Under the pieces are notes generated by a model. That model did not search any database. It saw only the letters and a program-made list of their open reading frames with translations, and had not been told where the DNA came from. Below are positions 1 through 9,375 of a stretch of DNA of 64,000 nucleotides, piece after piece. The stretch comes from Kitasatospora sp. GP82. Lineage in GTDB: Bacteria; Actinomycetota; Actinomycetes; Streptomycetales; Streptomycetaceae. The DNA lies in assembly GCF_029892105.1 (NCBI RefSeq), contig NZ_JARZAJ010000003.1, positions 62,001-126,000 on the forward strand, read 5' to 3'. Within the stretch, counting starts at the first letter, position 1, and every line of letters begins with the position of its first letter. The position numbers and the translations under genes were made by a program.

Positions 1-10
1 CGACGGGCGA

Positions 11-778
11 CTACGCGGGGCCGATCACCGAGAAGAGGCCGCCTTCGGCGTCGCGCAGCCGGGCCACCCGGCCGTACGGAGATTCACTGGGCGCATCCAC
101 GACCGCCCCGCCGAGGGTGACCGCGTGGTGCACCGCCGCATCGGTGTCGACCACCGAGAAGAAGACCTCCCAGTGCGGGGCCACGTCGGTGGCCATGCGC
201 AGTGCGGCGACGCTGTGGCCCTCCGAGCGCAGCACCACGCGCTCGTGCTCGTACCGCACCTCGAAGTGCGCCGGGTCACGGCCGTCCCAGAGGAAGACCT
301 CGCCGTAGAAGAACGCGGCCGCGAACGGGTCCGCCGTACGCAGCTCGATCCAGACGGCGGCGCCGGGCGAGCGCACCCAGGTGCCGCAGCCCAGGTCCCC
401 CTCCCAGAGGCCGAAGGTCGCACCGGTCGGATCGGCGGCCAGGGCGATCCGACCCGCGTCGAAGGCCAGCGGGCCGACCGCGACGGTGGCGCTGCGCTCG
501 CGGATCCGGGCGGCGGCCTGGTCGGCGTCCTCGATACCGAAGAACGTGGTCCAGGCGACCGGTGGCTGCCAGTCCCCCGCGACCACGCCGATCCCGGCGA
601 CCTCCACACCGTCCACCACCGCGCGCAGATACGGGCCCCAGCGGTCGGGACCCGGTTCGAAGGTCCAGCCGAGCAGCGGTCCGTAGAAGGCCCGCGCGAT
701 CCTGAGGTCGTGTGCCATCAGGCTGACCCAGCAGGGGGTGGCCGGTACGCAACGCACACTGACGGTCTGCTCGCTCAT
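11..778 (-). CDS. Two-domain VOC (glyoxalase/bleomycin-resistance fold) protein
   Basis: 255-residue protein made of two tandem vicinal-oxygen-chelate modules, roughly residues 15-125 and 138-253. Each shows the family pattern: an N-terminal strand-helix with AFYG (LRIARAFYGPLLGW; then FAAAFFYGEVF), and a C-terminal D-P/E-G-G strand (ALAADPTGATFGLWEG; LRDAEGGLFSVIG). Paired VOC modules usually build one metal-centred cavity; members include glyoxalases, dioxygenases and antibiotic-binding proteins, so the substrate cannot be read from sequence. No signal peptide is seen. The gene stands alone at the window edge; its promoter would lie in 779-912, where no clear boxes are visible. The family is sure, the function unknown. 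Confidence 0.85.
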   Translation of the reverse strand: MSEQTVSVRCVPATPCWVSLMAHDLRIARAFYGPLLGWTFEPGPDRWGPYLRAVVDGVEVAGIGVVAGDWQPPVAWTTFFGIEDADQAAARIRERSATVAVGPLAFDAGRIALAADPTGATFGLWEGDLGCGTWVRSPGAAVWIELRTADPFAAAFFYGEVFLWDGRDPAHFEVRYEHERVVLRSEGHSVAALRMATDVAPHWEVFFSVVDTDAAVHHAVTLGGAVVDAPSESPYGRVARLRDAEGGLFSVIGPA

Positions 779-912
779 TCGGCGGTACTCCTTCCGGCGC
801 CGGCAGCGCTTGGCCCCTCGGGCAGGGTCTCAGCCTAGGCGCAGCGCCGGGCTGCGGCGCGATCCGCCTCGCGGCGCACCTGGACGCGCGCCCGAACCTG
901 TCACGGGCGCGG

Positions 913-1480
913 TCAGCTCAGGGCGGACCTGCGCTGCCGGTCGGACCAGGAGCGGTTCCGGTCGCCGAAACCGTTGCCGGGCGCGAGCGTCTCCCCGCCG
1001 CCGGTGACCTCGAAGACGTCACCGATCCGGGCCTGCCCGTAGAACCAGGTGGAGTCCGCGGTCTTCATCCCGAGGCACCCGTGGCTGGTGTGTCATTCCA
1101 CGTCTCGTTCCTGGAATCGCCACCGCCGACCGGGAGTTGCCTCACCACCTCACCACCTCGCCGTCACGCACGAGGGTGAGCGTGTAGGCGTCGAGGTCGA
1201 CCCTGGCTGTCCGGCTGCGGCCGATGGTGAAGGAGGTGGCGTAGGAGCGGACCAGGTAGCGGCCGTCGCCGGTGTGGATGCCGTCGAGGTCGGCGTCGAG
1301 GGTGGCGGTGGTTCCGGGTCGCCAGTACTCCTTCGGACGCCAGTCGGCGCAGTCCCGCCCGCTCTGGTCCCTGAGCCAACCCCGGGAACCCACGGTGAAG
1401 TTGCCGGCGGTGACCTTGAGCCGGCCTCGACGGTGGCCGTGTTCCTGAGCGGCTGGTCGGGGCCCACAGCCATGTCGTCC
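913..1480 (-). pseudogene. L,D-transpeptidase remnant with internal deletion
   Basis: Two pieces of one L,D-transpeptidase (peptidoglycan 3-3 cross-linking, secreted) lie in the right order but do not join. The upstream piece (about 1140-1480) carries the Ig-like domain with YWRPGTTATLDADLDGIHTG and SFTIGRS, in two frames separated by a shift near 1430. The downstream piece (913-1091) encodes HTSHGCLGMKTADSTWFYGQ, holding the catalytic cysteine of the S-H-G-C motif, with an in-frame stop directly before it. About 70-80 residues of the YkuD core expected between RDGEVVR and SHGC are missing. It is therefore non-functional as read. A real deletion or an assembly collapse are both possible. Confidence 0.75.
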
Positions 1481-1498
1481 CGCTGCCGCCGGAACAGG

Positions 1499-1654
1499 TC
1501 GGTGGAGCTGGACGCACCCGGGCCCGTCCTGGTCCGCGGCCGACGTCTCGCGCTGCACCGCCTGCTGCGGAACCTGGCCGACAGCGCCTCCGACACCACC
1601 TTCGGCACGACGTTCACGATCCGGCTGCCGCTCGCGGCGCCCCGCGCCGAGTAG
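1499..1654 (+). pseudogene. Sensor histidine kinase C-terminal remnant
   Basis: A short plus-strand stretch reads PGPVLVRGRRLALHRLLRNL and then, after a short non-matching join, TTFTIRLPLAAPRAE before a stop. The first part matches the N-box of a HATPase_c domain (R-L-x-x-x-L-x-N-L) and the second the extreme C-terminus of such kinases; the ATP-binding G boxes that should lie between are absent. The rest of the kinase is also missing on the left, where the oppositely oriented L,D-transpeptidase remnant abuts it. It resembles the neighbouring remnant in having lost a middle segment. Confidence 0.55.
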
Positions 1655-1841
1655 CCGCCGCGCCCTCCCGGCCTCGCCCGCACGTCCGGCCCCGCGATCG
1701 CGGCCGCCCCTCGACATCACCCGTTCGCACGCCCGGGACCCGCCCGGAAAGCCACCCCGGACAATCACGATTGGCCCCTCGGCCGCGCGGAGAAGAAGGT
1801 GTGATGGGGGTCCGCGGGCGGGCGAACGTGAGGAGCTGGGG

Positions 1842-3059
1842 ATGGACAGCGCATACGTGATCGTGGGAGCGAGTCTGGCCGGTGCCAAGGCTGCCGAAAC
1901 CCTGCGCGAGGAGGGTTTCGACGGTCCGCTCGTCCTGATCGGCGACGAGCACGAGCGCCCGTACGAGCGCCCGCCGCTCTCCAAGGGCTATCTGATGGGC
2001 AAGACGGCGCGGGAGAAGATCTACGTCCACTCCCCCGAGTGGTACGAGGAGCACTCCATCGACCTACGCCTAAGCACCGTCGTCACCGCCATCGACCCGG
2101 CCGCGCACCGCGTGACCCTCGCCGACGGCAGCAGCCTCGGCTTCGGCAGGCTGCTGCTGACCACCGGCGCGAGCCCGCGCCGACTGCCGGTGCCGGGCGC
2201 GGACGCCGAGAGCGTGTACTACCTGCGCCGCATCGAGGACAGCGACCGGATCCGGGCTCTGCTCCGGCCCGGTGTGCGGATAGCCGTGATCGGCGCCGGG
2301 TGGATCGGCCTCGAGACGGCCTCCGCCGCACGTGAGGCCGGCGCCGAGGTGACGGTGCTGGAGGTGGCGGAGCTGCCACTGCTGCACGTACTGGGACGGG
2401 AGGCGGCGCGGGTCTTCGCCGAGCTGCACCGCGACCACGGTGTGGACCTGCGCTTCGGCGTCCAGGTCACCGAGATCACCGGGCACGGCGTCCGGCTGGG
2501 CGACGGCACGCTGATCGAGGCGGATGCAGTGATCGTCGGCGTCGGCGTCGCGCCGAACACCCGACTCGCCACCGCAGCCGGGCTGACGGTGGACAACGGC
2601 GTGCTCACCGACCAGCATCTGCAGAGCTCGCACCCCGATGTCTTCGCGGCCGGTGACGTGGTCAACGCCTTCCATCCGCTGTACGGCAGGCATATCCGGG
2701 TCGAGCACTGGGCCAACGCCCTCCACCAGCCGAGGACGGCGGCGCGGTCGATGCTCGGCGAGGAGGCCGTGCACGAGCGGGTGCCGTACTTCTTCACCGA
2801 CCAGTACGAGCTCGGTATGGAGTACAGCGGCTATGTCGAGCCCGGCGGCTACGACCGGGTGGTGTTCCGCGGCGATGTGCCGGGGCGGGAGTTCATCGCC
2901 TTCTGGCTCTCCGGCAACCGGGTGCTGGCCGGGATGAACGTCAACATCTGGGACGTGACCGACCCGATCCGCGACCTCGTCCGCTCGGGCCGCCCGGTCG
3001 ATCCGGACGCCCTTGCCGATCCGGACACACCACTCGACCGGATCGGCAAGCCTCAGTGA
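1842..3059 (+). CDS. FAD-dependent NAD(P)H:ferredoxin-type reductase
   Basis: 405-residue pyridine-nucleotide oxidoreductase of the ferredoxin/rubredoxin reductase type, which moves electrons from NAD(P)H to a small iron-sulfur protein, commonly feeding a P450 or dioxygenase. Residues 5-20 form the FAD site (YVIVGASLAGAKAAETL); RPPLSKGYL near residue 47 is typical of the family; a second Rossmann motif, IAVIGAGWIGLETASAA, lies near 148-164; and VFAAGDV near 267 closes the FAD site. The C-terminal domain (about 320-405) is the usual reductase cap. ATG at 1842 follows GAGGAGCTGGGG. No ferredoxin or P450 gene is adjacent, so the partner is unknown. Confidence 0.9.
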   Translation: MDSAYVIVGASLAGAKAAETLREEGFDGPLVLIGDEHERPYERPPLSKGYLMGKTAREKIYVHSPEWYEEHSIDLRLSTVVTAIDPAAHRVTLADGSSLGFGRLLLTTGASPRRLPVPGADAESVYYLRRIEDSDRIRALLRPGVRIAVIGAGWIGLETASAAREAGAEVTVLEVAELPLLHVLGREAARVFAELHRDHGVDLRFGVQVTEITGHGVRLGDGTLIEADAVIVGVGVAPNTRLATAAGLTVDNGVLTDQHLQSSHPDVFAAGDVVNAFHPLYGRHIRVEHWANALHQPRTAARSMLGEEAVHERVPYFFTDQYELGMEYSGYVEPGGYDRVVFRGDVPGREFIAFWLSGNRVLAGMNVNIWDVTDPIRDLVRSGRPVDPDALADPDTPLDRIGKPQ

Positions 3060-3111
3060 AGCAACCGGTCCGGTCGCGCGTTCGGGGCGAGGAGGGTGCC
3101 GGACGAGGGTG

Positions 3112-3351
3112 TCACTTGAGTTCGTCGTGCGCCTTGGTCAGCAGCTGCATCGCAAGGTCGTTGAGTGCCCGGGCTCCGGCGACCTCCTCACCGACCCTCG
3201 GCTGCGGCGCGTCGGCGTGGTGCCGGGTGCTGTAGCCGTGGGAACGGACCTCCATGCCGTCCGGGAGCCGGACCATGGCGACCGCCTTGGTGCGGTCCCC
3301 CTCTTCCTGGAATTCCAGCTCGATGTGCCAACCGACGAGCGTGTGCATCAT
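3112..3351 (-). CDS. DUF1876 family protein
   Basis: About 79 residues starting MMHTLVGWHIELEF. This small actinobacterial family (dsRNA-binding-like fold, function unknown) is common in Streptomyces, and the ending GARALNDLAMQLLTKAHDEL is characteristic. The ATG at 3351 is chosen over an upstream in-frame start at 3429 because GGAGGTGG sits about 6 nt before it, and family members start here. Cytosolic, with no membrane segment. It is followed upstream by a small zinc-ribbon-like gene in the same direction. Confidence 0.75.
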   Translation of the reverse strand: MMHTLVGWHIELEFQEEGDRTKAVAMVRLPDGMEVRSHGYSTRHHADAPQPRVGEEVAGARALNDLAMQLLTKAHDELK

Positions 3352-3422
3352 GATCGCCACCTCCAGGGGTTCCGCTTCCAGCGTGCGCCGGGCGGCAGGC
3401 ACTCGCCACCTGCCCGCAAGCC

Positions 3423-3593
3423 TCAGCACGAACCGGAGCCCCGGGGCGGCGGGCCGCTGTCGGAGCGGTCGTCGGGCTCACAGGCCTCCTGGCCGGTCTC
3501 GGCGTGGACCACTCGGGCGGGGCGGTCCTCGGTGCAGGGGACGACGCGCTGAAGGTGACCGCAGCGTGGGCAGATCAGCGGTATTCGGGACAT
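3423..3593 (-). CDS. Small zinc-ribbon-like protein
   Basis: Predicted 56-residue protein beginning MSRIPLICPRCGHLQRVVPC, with a CPRC knuckle and later cysteines (positions 20, about 38 and the C-terminus) that could bind zinc. A start at 3605 (GTG) would add four residues. It lies just upstream of the DUF1876 gene on the same strand, so the two may be co-transcribed. I do not recognise a named family; coding status rests on the CxxC motif and position. Confidence 0.4.
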   Translation of the reverse strand: MSRIPLICPRCGHLQRVVPCTEDRPARVVHAETGQEACEPDDRSDSGPPPRGSGSC

Positions 3594-3722
3594 GACGGTG
3601 TCCACACCGTGATCTCGGCGGCCAGGGGTGGGGGCAGGAGCGAAGGACGGGCGCCGAGTGGGTGTGGCCCTCCTCGTCCTCAGTGTGCGCTCACCCTTCC
3701 CCCGGCCACCAGGGGGCCTTGT

Positions 3723-3779
3723 TGAACGCGTTCAGTTTTGGCGTAGAGTCTGCTGCGACACCGTTTTGAACGCGTTCAA
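3723..3779 (+). promoter_or_regulatory. Twin palindromic operators before the YndJ-DUF1990 operon
   Basis: Two palindromes, TGAACGCGTTCA at 3723-3734 and TTGAACGCGTTCAA at 3766-3779, lie 44 bp centre to centre (about four helical turns) directly upstream of the YndJ start. Identical cores in tandem just before a start are typical of TetR- or LacI-type repressor sites. No regulator gene is adjacent, so the binding protein is probably encoded elsewhere. Confidence 0.7.
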
Positions 3780-3795
3780 GTGAAGGGTGGGGGCC

Positions 3796-4623
3796 GTGAC
3801 CGCACTTGTCGACCTCATCGTCATGCTCGGTATGTTCGCCGTGATACCGATCGGGCTCACACTGATCGGCGGGCCCGGCACCGCATCGGCGGCCCGGCTC
3901 TGGCCGCTCGCCGCCGTACCCGGCGCACTCTCGCTCTGGCTGCCGCGCGGTGCCCTCGCCACCGCCCTGGCCACCGCGTACGCCTGCGCCACCCTGGTAC
4001 TCGCCGCACTGGCCCCGCTGCGCCTGCGCCGCGCCAGGTCCTGCCTCACAGGTCCCGCCGAGATCGCCGTGCTGACCGCGCTCGTGGCCCCCTCGGTGGC
4101 GGGCATCGCCCTGGTCGCCGAACGCTCGGGGCACCGGCTGTTCGGCTTCGACCTCAAGATCCTGGCGCTCACCGTGCCGCACTTCCACTTCGCCGGGTTC
4201 ACCGCCGCGCTGATCGCCGCCCTGGTCTGCCGCGCCGCACCCGACCGGCCCGCCGCCCGTGCGGCAGCGCTCAGCGTCCCGGTCGGCACCCTGCTCGTCC
4301 TCGCCGGATACTTCATCGGCAACTGGACCCAGCTCCTCGGCGCACTCGTGCTGACCACCGGAATGTGGCTCGTCGGCCTGCTCACCTGGCGGGAGTTGCG
4401 CACCCTGACCCGGGACCGGCTCACCGGCGGACTGTTCGCCGTCTCCTCCACCGTCCTGGCCGCCACCATGCTGCTCGCCCTCTGGTGGGCCCTCGGTCGG
4501 GCCGCCGGATTCCCACACCCCACACTGACCTGGATGGCCGCCACCCACGGCCTCGGCAACGCGCTCGGCTTCGCGCTCTGCTCACTGCTCGCCTGGCGCC
4601 GACTCGAGGAGCTCCACCCGTGA
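3796..4623 (+). CDS. YndJ-like multi-pass membrane protein
   Basis: About 275 residues, almost wholly hydrophobic with roughly eight to nine transmembrane helices (for example LVLAGYFIGNWTQLLGALVL and SSTVLAATMLLALWWALGRA), ending in a short basic tail. The H-x-H-F stretch VPHFHFAGFTAALIAALV and the WMAATHGLGNALGF block are hallmarks of the YndJ family, whose function is not established. GTG 3796 is preferred over GTG 3787 because AAGGG lies about 8 nt upstream. The twin operators sit immediately before it, and its stop overlaps the next start (GTGA), so it is translationally coupled to the DUF1990 gene. Confidence 0.75.
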   Translation: MTALVDLIVMLGMFAVIPIGLTLIGGPGTASAARLWPLAAVPGALSLWLPRGALATALATAYACATLVLAALAPLRLRRARSCLTGPAEIAVLTALVAPSVAGIALVAERSGHRLFGFDLKILALTVPHFHFAGFTAALIAALVCRAAPDRPAARAAALSVPVGTLLVLAGYFIGNWTQLLGALVLTTGMWLVGLLTWRELRTLTRDRLTGGLFAVSSTVLAATMLLALWWALGRAAGFPHPTLTWMAATHGLGNALGFALCSLLAWRRLEELHP

Positions 4624-5138
4624 CCAGCACGCTCAACTACCCCGAGGTGGGGCTCACCACCGTTCCCGGCCGCGCCCTCCCCGCCGGTTACCACCACCTC
4701 CACCACCGGGTCCTGCTCGGCCACGGCCGGGACGTCCTGGAGGCGGCGGGGGCGGCGGTCACCACCTGGCGGATGCACCGGGCCGCCGGGGTCAAGGTGC
4801 GGTCCACGGCGGACCGGGCCGAGCCCGGGGTCGGGGTCGAGTGCGCCATCGGCATCGGCCCACTGCGGATCGCCGCACCCTGCGAGGTGGTCTGGAGCAG
4901 CTACGAGCCGGACCGGATCGGTTTCGCGTACGGCACCCTGGGTGGGCATCCCGAGTGCGGCGAGGAGTCCTTCGTGGTCGAGATGGACAGCCGGAAGGCG
5001 GTCTGGTTCACCGTGACCGCCTTCAGCCGCCCGGGCCGCTGGTACACCCGCCTGGCGGGGCCGGTCATCCCCCGCCTGCAGCTGTACTACGCCCGCCGCT
5101 GCGGCCGTACGCTGTGCCGGCTCGCGAACGGCGGCTGA
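4620..5138 (+). CDS. DUF1990 family protein
   Basis: 172 residues, soluble. Family landmarks are LNYPEVGLT near the N-terminus, the central GHGRDVLEAAGAAVTTWRMH block, EESFVVEMD, and the terminal RPGRWYTRLAGP followed by QLYYARRCGRTL. DUF1990 has a START/SRPBCC-like fold and is often a neighbour of, or fused to, YndJ; a lipid-like ligand is possible but unproven. The GTG start overlaps the YndJ stop as GTGA, showing a two-gene operon under the twin operators. Biochemical role unknown. Confidence 0.8.
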   Translation: MTSTLNYPEVGLTTVPGRALPAGYHHLHHRVLLGHGRDVLEAAGAAVTTWRMHRAAGVKVRSTADRAEPGVGVECAIGIGPLRIAAPCEVVWSSYEPDRIGFAYGTLGGHPECGEESFVVEMDSRKAVWFTVTAFSRPGRWYTRLAGPVIPRLQLYYARRCGRTLCRLANGG

Positions 5139-5205
5139 CCGGTCCAAAGGATGTGCGCGGCGGCCGGGTCCTCGATCCGGCCGCCGTTCTCCTGCGCGGC
5201 CGCCG

Positions 5206-5319
5206 TCACCGACCCATCCTCAGCAGCGCTCGTCCGGCCCGCAGGACGGCCCCGAGCGGCGCCACCCAGAGTGCCGCACAGGCATTCGCCGCCCACACCA
5301 GAGCCCGGATCAGCACCAT
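5206..5319 (-). CDS. Tiny hydrophobic protein, second of two overlapping mini-genes
   Basis: 37 residues, one hydrophobic segment (LIRALVWAANACAALWVAPL) followed by a basic tail (RAGRALLRMGR), so probably a single-pass membrane peptide. ATG at 5319 shares one base with the stop of the gene before it (TGATG), and GGGAGAGGGA lies just upstream inside that gene. Not recognised as a named family. Overlap, Shine-Dalgarno-like sequence and amphipathic layout favour a real gene. Confidence 0.4.
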   Translation of the reverse strand: MVLIRALVWAANACAALWVAPLGAVLRAGRALLRMGR

Positions 5320-5444
5320 CAACGTCCCTCTCCCAACAGCGTCTTGGCCTTCTCGGCGCGGCACGGCGAGAAGTACGGGTCGATCCGCGGGGCCTTGCCC
5401 GGGTGGCCGTCGGCCTCCGGTGCGCCGGGCGCCCGCCCGCTCAT
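5319..5444 (-). CDS. Small 41-residue protein, first of two overlapping mini-genes
   Basis: Starts MSGRAPGAPEADGHPGKAPR and continues IDPYFSPCRAEKAKTLLGEGR before a stop shared with the next start. GGCGGGGA precedes the ATG. Hydrophilic, one cysteine. The coupled arrangement with the hydrophobic mini-gene suggests a soluble/membrane peptide pair. No family recognised; coding status is moderately supported. Confidence 0.35.
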   Translation of the reverse strand: MSGRAPGAPEADGHPGKAPRIDPYFSPCRAEKAKTLLGEGR

Positions 5445-5973
5445 TCCCCGCCGTCCGGGCCAACAGCGGTGTAGGTACCGTACGTTCCTGACGAATCATC
5501 AACTTGCTTGTGTATAAGACAGTTTCTGGACGGACGGCCGGTCGGTACGGCTTCTCCCGGAGAAGCGGCGGCCGCGATCGGGACGGTGCGCCGTCGGCGA
5601 GGGGGAGCGACGGGTCCGGACACAGCGGCCCTCCAGGACTGCGGGGCGGGGAAGGTTCGACGGCGCGCGCAACCGGGCACGGCGTCTCGCCCGGCCGAGC
5701 CACAACCTAGGGCGCCGGGTGATCTTCCTGCACCCATCCTCCCCGGCCCGGAGACCGGATGGGTCACCGAATTCGCCCGTACGGACCACGAGACACATGG
5801 GCAGCCCGACCGGGAGGCAGGTTCGGACCCGGGGGCGCCCCCCGGAGTTCGAATACGTGCCGACCGGCCCAGCGCTGCCCGGGCGCCCGGTTCCACTGGA
5901 ATAGCGGGCGGCAGCGCTTGGTTGGTGCGGGTCGTACGGCCACCGACTGAACCGGAAGGGCAGGTAGTCCGAT
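5445..5973. other. Non-coding stretch before thioredoxin gene
   Basis: About 530 bp without a convincing gene. It contains CTTGTGTATAAGACAG at 5507-5522, which resembles the outer end of Tn5/IS50 with two bases missing (see findings), and otherwise GC-rich sequence with no clear promoter boxes. The thioredoxin promoter should lie near the right end. Confidence 0.5.
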
Positions 5974-6363
5974 ATGAGCACCGTCGAGCTGACCACGGAC
6001 AACTTTGACGAGGTCGTCCAGGGTCCGGATGGCAAGGGCTTCGTCTTCATCGACTTCTGGGCGAGCTGGTGCGGGCCCTGCCGGCAGTTCGCGCCGGTCT
6101 ACGAGAAGGCGTCCCAGCGCCACTCGGACTTGGTCTTCGCCAAGGTGGACACCGAGGCGCAGCAGGAGCTGGCGGCCGCGTTCGAGATCCGCTCGATTCC
6201 CACCCTCGCGATCATCCGCGACGGGGTGCTGGTGTTCTCACAGGCAGGGGCGCTGCCGGAGCCCGTGCTGGAGGACTTGATCGGCAAGGCCCGGGCGCTG
6301 GACATGGACGAGGTCCGCGCCGGGCTGAAGCGGCAGCAGGTGGACGGGAAGCCTCACGCGTAG
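5974..6363 (+). CDS. trxA: Thioredoxin
   Basis: 129 residues with a thioredoxin fold: active site FWASWCGPCRQF (WCGPC) near residues 30-37, and the cis-proline loop IRSIPTLAIIRDG near 72-84. Reduces disulfides in the cytosol using electrons from thioredoxin reductase. The C-terminus runs some 20 residues beyond a minimal thioredoxin (DMDEVRAGLKRQQVDGK), as in several actinobacterial accessory thioredoxins. No reductase is adjacent, so this is probably not the housekeeping trxB-trxA pair. ATG 5974 follows a GGAAGGGCAGG stretch. Confidence 0.9.
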   Translation: MSTVELTTDNFDEVVQGPDGKGFVFIDFWASWCGPCRQFAPVYEKASQRHSDLVFAKVDTEAQQELAAAFEIRSIPTLAIIRDGVLVFSQAGALPEPVLEDLIGKARALDMDEVRAGLKRQQVDGKPHA

Positions 6364-6400
6364 GCAGCAACCGAGGCAAGTACGGGGCCGTGCAGGCGGC

Positions 6401-7087
6401 ATGTCCGGGTGCGTGAGCGCCACCGGTCCGGCCGCCGTGGTCTCCGGGCAGGACCTCGACCCGGTCACCACCGCCGTCACCTCCGGGTTCGGCGACTGGT
6501 CCGCCAAGCCGTTCGTGGTGGTCGTGCCGGTCGGCTTCACCGCCTGCCTGATGGCCTCCCGGGGCGGTGCGGCACGCGGCCTCTACTCGCTCGCCAGGGA
6601 CGGCGTCTTCCCGATCTCCCCGCAGGTCCGGAAGATCAACAAGCACAAGGCCCCGATCGGCGGCCTCGTCGCCGCCACCCTGGTCAGCTGCGCCGCACTC
6701 CCGCTCGGGCTGAAGAGCACCGCGATCGGCAGCCTGATCACCTTCGGCAGCGCTGCCACCTTCCTGCTCACCCTGGCCTCCCTGATCGCCCGGCTGCGCG
6801 GCGGCTGGCGCCCGGCCGGGCAGGTCTCCTTCGGCCGCTGGGGCACCCCACTGAACGCACTGGCGGTGCTCTGGACCGGCTTGGAGGTGGTCAACATCTG
6901 CTGGCCGCGCACCATCCTCGCCCCGCCCGGTGCGCCCTGGCACCAGGTGTGGGCCGCCCTGCTCGGCGTCGGCCCGGTCACCGTGATCGGCGTCGGCTAC
7001 CTGATCGCCCGCCGGCCGCAGCGCCTGATGCGCGGGCCCGCCCCCGAGCACACGGGCACCGACGAGCTGGCACCCGCCGTGCTCTGA
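6401..7087 (+). pseudogene. APC amino-acid permease, C-terminal fragment
   Basis: 228 codons matching the second half of an APC-superfamily permease: FVVVVPVGFTACLMASRGGA followed by the loop GLYSLARDGVFPISPQVRKI, then helices with LGLKSTAIGSLITFGSAATF and PWHQVWAALLGVGPVTVIGV. A complete permease has about 480-500 residues and 12 helices; here the first six or so are missing, and the open frame begins abruptly 37 bp after the thioredoxin stop. Probably a 5'-deleted remnant or an assembly deletion. Confidence 0.7.
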
Positions 7088-7393
7088 CCGCGTCACTCGC
7101 CCCCGCCGTCGCTCTCGCCCTGCGACACGCCGAGTGCACATCTACCGGGCGGGGCGGGACCGTCGCAGGATGGTCCCGTCCCGTCCGGCATGCCGTCAGC
7201 CATGCGGCATCCCGGGGGTGCTGGGCTCTGCTTGACCAACCGCGCATGCGACCGATCCTCTGCCACGGAGGTGCACGCTTGCTCGCACGGGCAGCCGATC
7301 GGACGGAGCCCGGCCCCCGGACAGCGCATGGCCACCGTCTGCGCAACAGGACCTGGCAGCGCACAGCCGCAGCGCATAGCGAGAGCGAGAGAG
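7088..7393. other. Intergenic stretch with no feature recognised
   Basis: About 300 bp between the permease fragment and the oxidoreductase. GC-rich, without a Shine-Dalgarno-preceded frame or obvious hairpin; the promoter of the oxidoreductase should lie here. A GAGAGCGAGAGAG stretch directly before ATG 7394 can serve as ribosome-binding site. Confidence 0.4.
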
Positions 7394-8840
<1,447 letters not shown>

Positions 8841-8964
8841 GGCCGATGCCCCGTCCGGAGGATTGCCGGGCGGGGCTGTCGGCTACGGCTACGGCGGTAC
8901 CTCCTCTTCGGGGGAGGGAAGCGATTCTGCCTGAGCCGCACGGAGGGCTGCGAAGGAGGGCCGC

Positions 8965-9228
8965 GGGTGCGTGGGGAATGCAGAAGCCCCCGCACCATCG
9001 CGACAGGGCAGGGCGGCTTCGCCACGGCGTTCTGCGCGGACAACGAGGTGGCTACCGGGGGAGGCGGCTTCGCGTCCACCGGCGAAGGACCAACCCTTGC
9101 CTTCGCTCTGAGCACCTCCTTCCCCCGCATTCCGAAACGGTGGCTTCCGCGGCTGGCAAGTCGGAGGCACGAACACCGGCAGCGAGACGGAGAGCCTGTA
9201 CGTCTATGTGGTCTGCACCGTCCCGTAG
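8965..9228 (+). pseudogene. Secreted-protein C-terminal remnant
   Basis: Frame 3 carries FATAFCADNEVATGGGGFAS up to about 9125; the match then continues in frame 1 as GWQVGGTNTGSETESLYVYV and ends VCTVP-stop at 9228. The pattern C-x-x-x-E-V-A-T-G-G-G-F ... N-T-G-S ... L-Y-V-Y-V-V-C-T is typical of small secreted Streptomyces proteins with paired cysteines. The N-terminal part with a signal peptide is not found, and a +1 shift splits the rest. Function unknown. The remainder of 8841-9375 holds nothing else recognisable. Confidence 0.45.
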
Positions 9229-9375
9229 CCGAGTGCAGCGGATGCCTCCCCGCGCCCCCTGAGCAGAACGAGGTCTTCCGGTTGCGGAAACACTCGGCAC
9301 GGTGGCGTGCAACCTCTGGCGGTCGAGAGCAGACTGGCGGGCGGGGGCCGCACCTCACCGCCCGGGTGGTACGTC

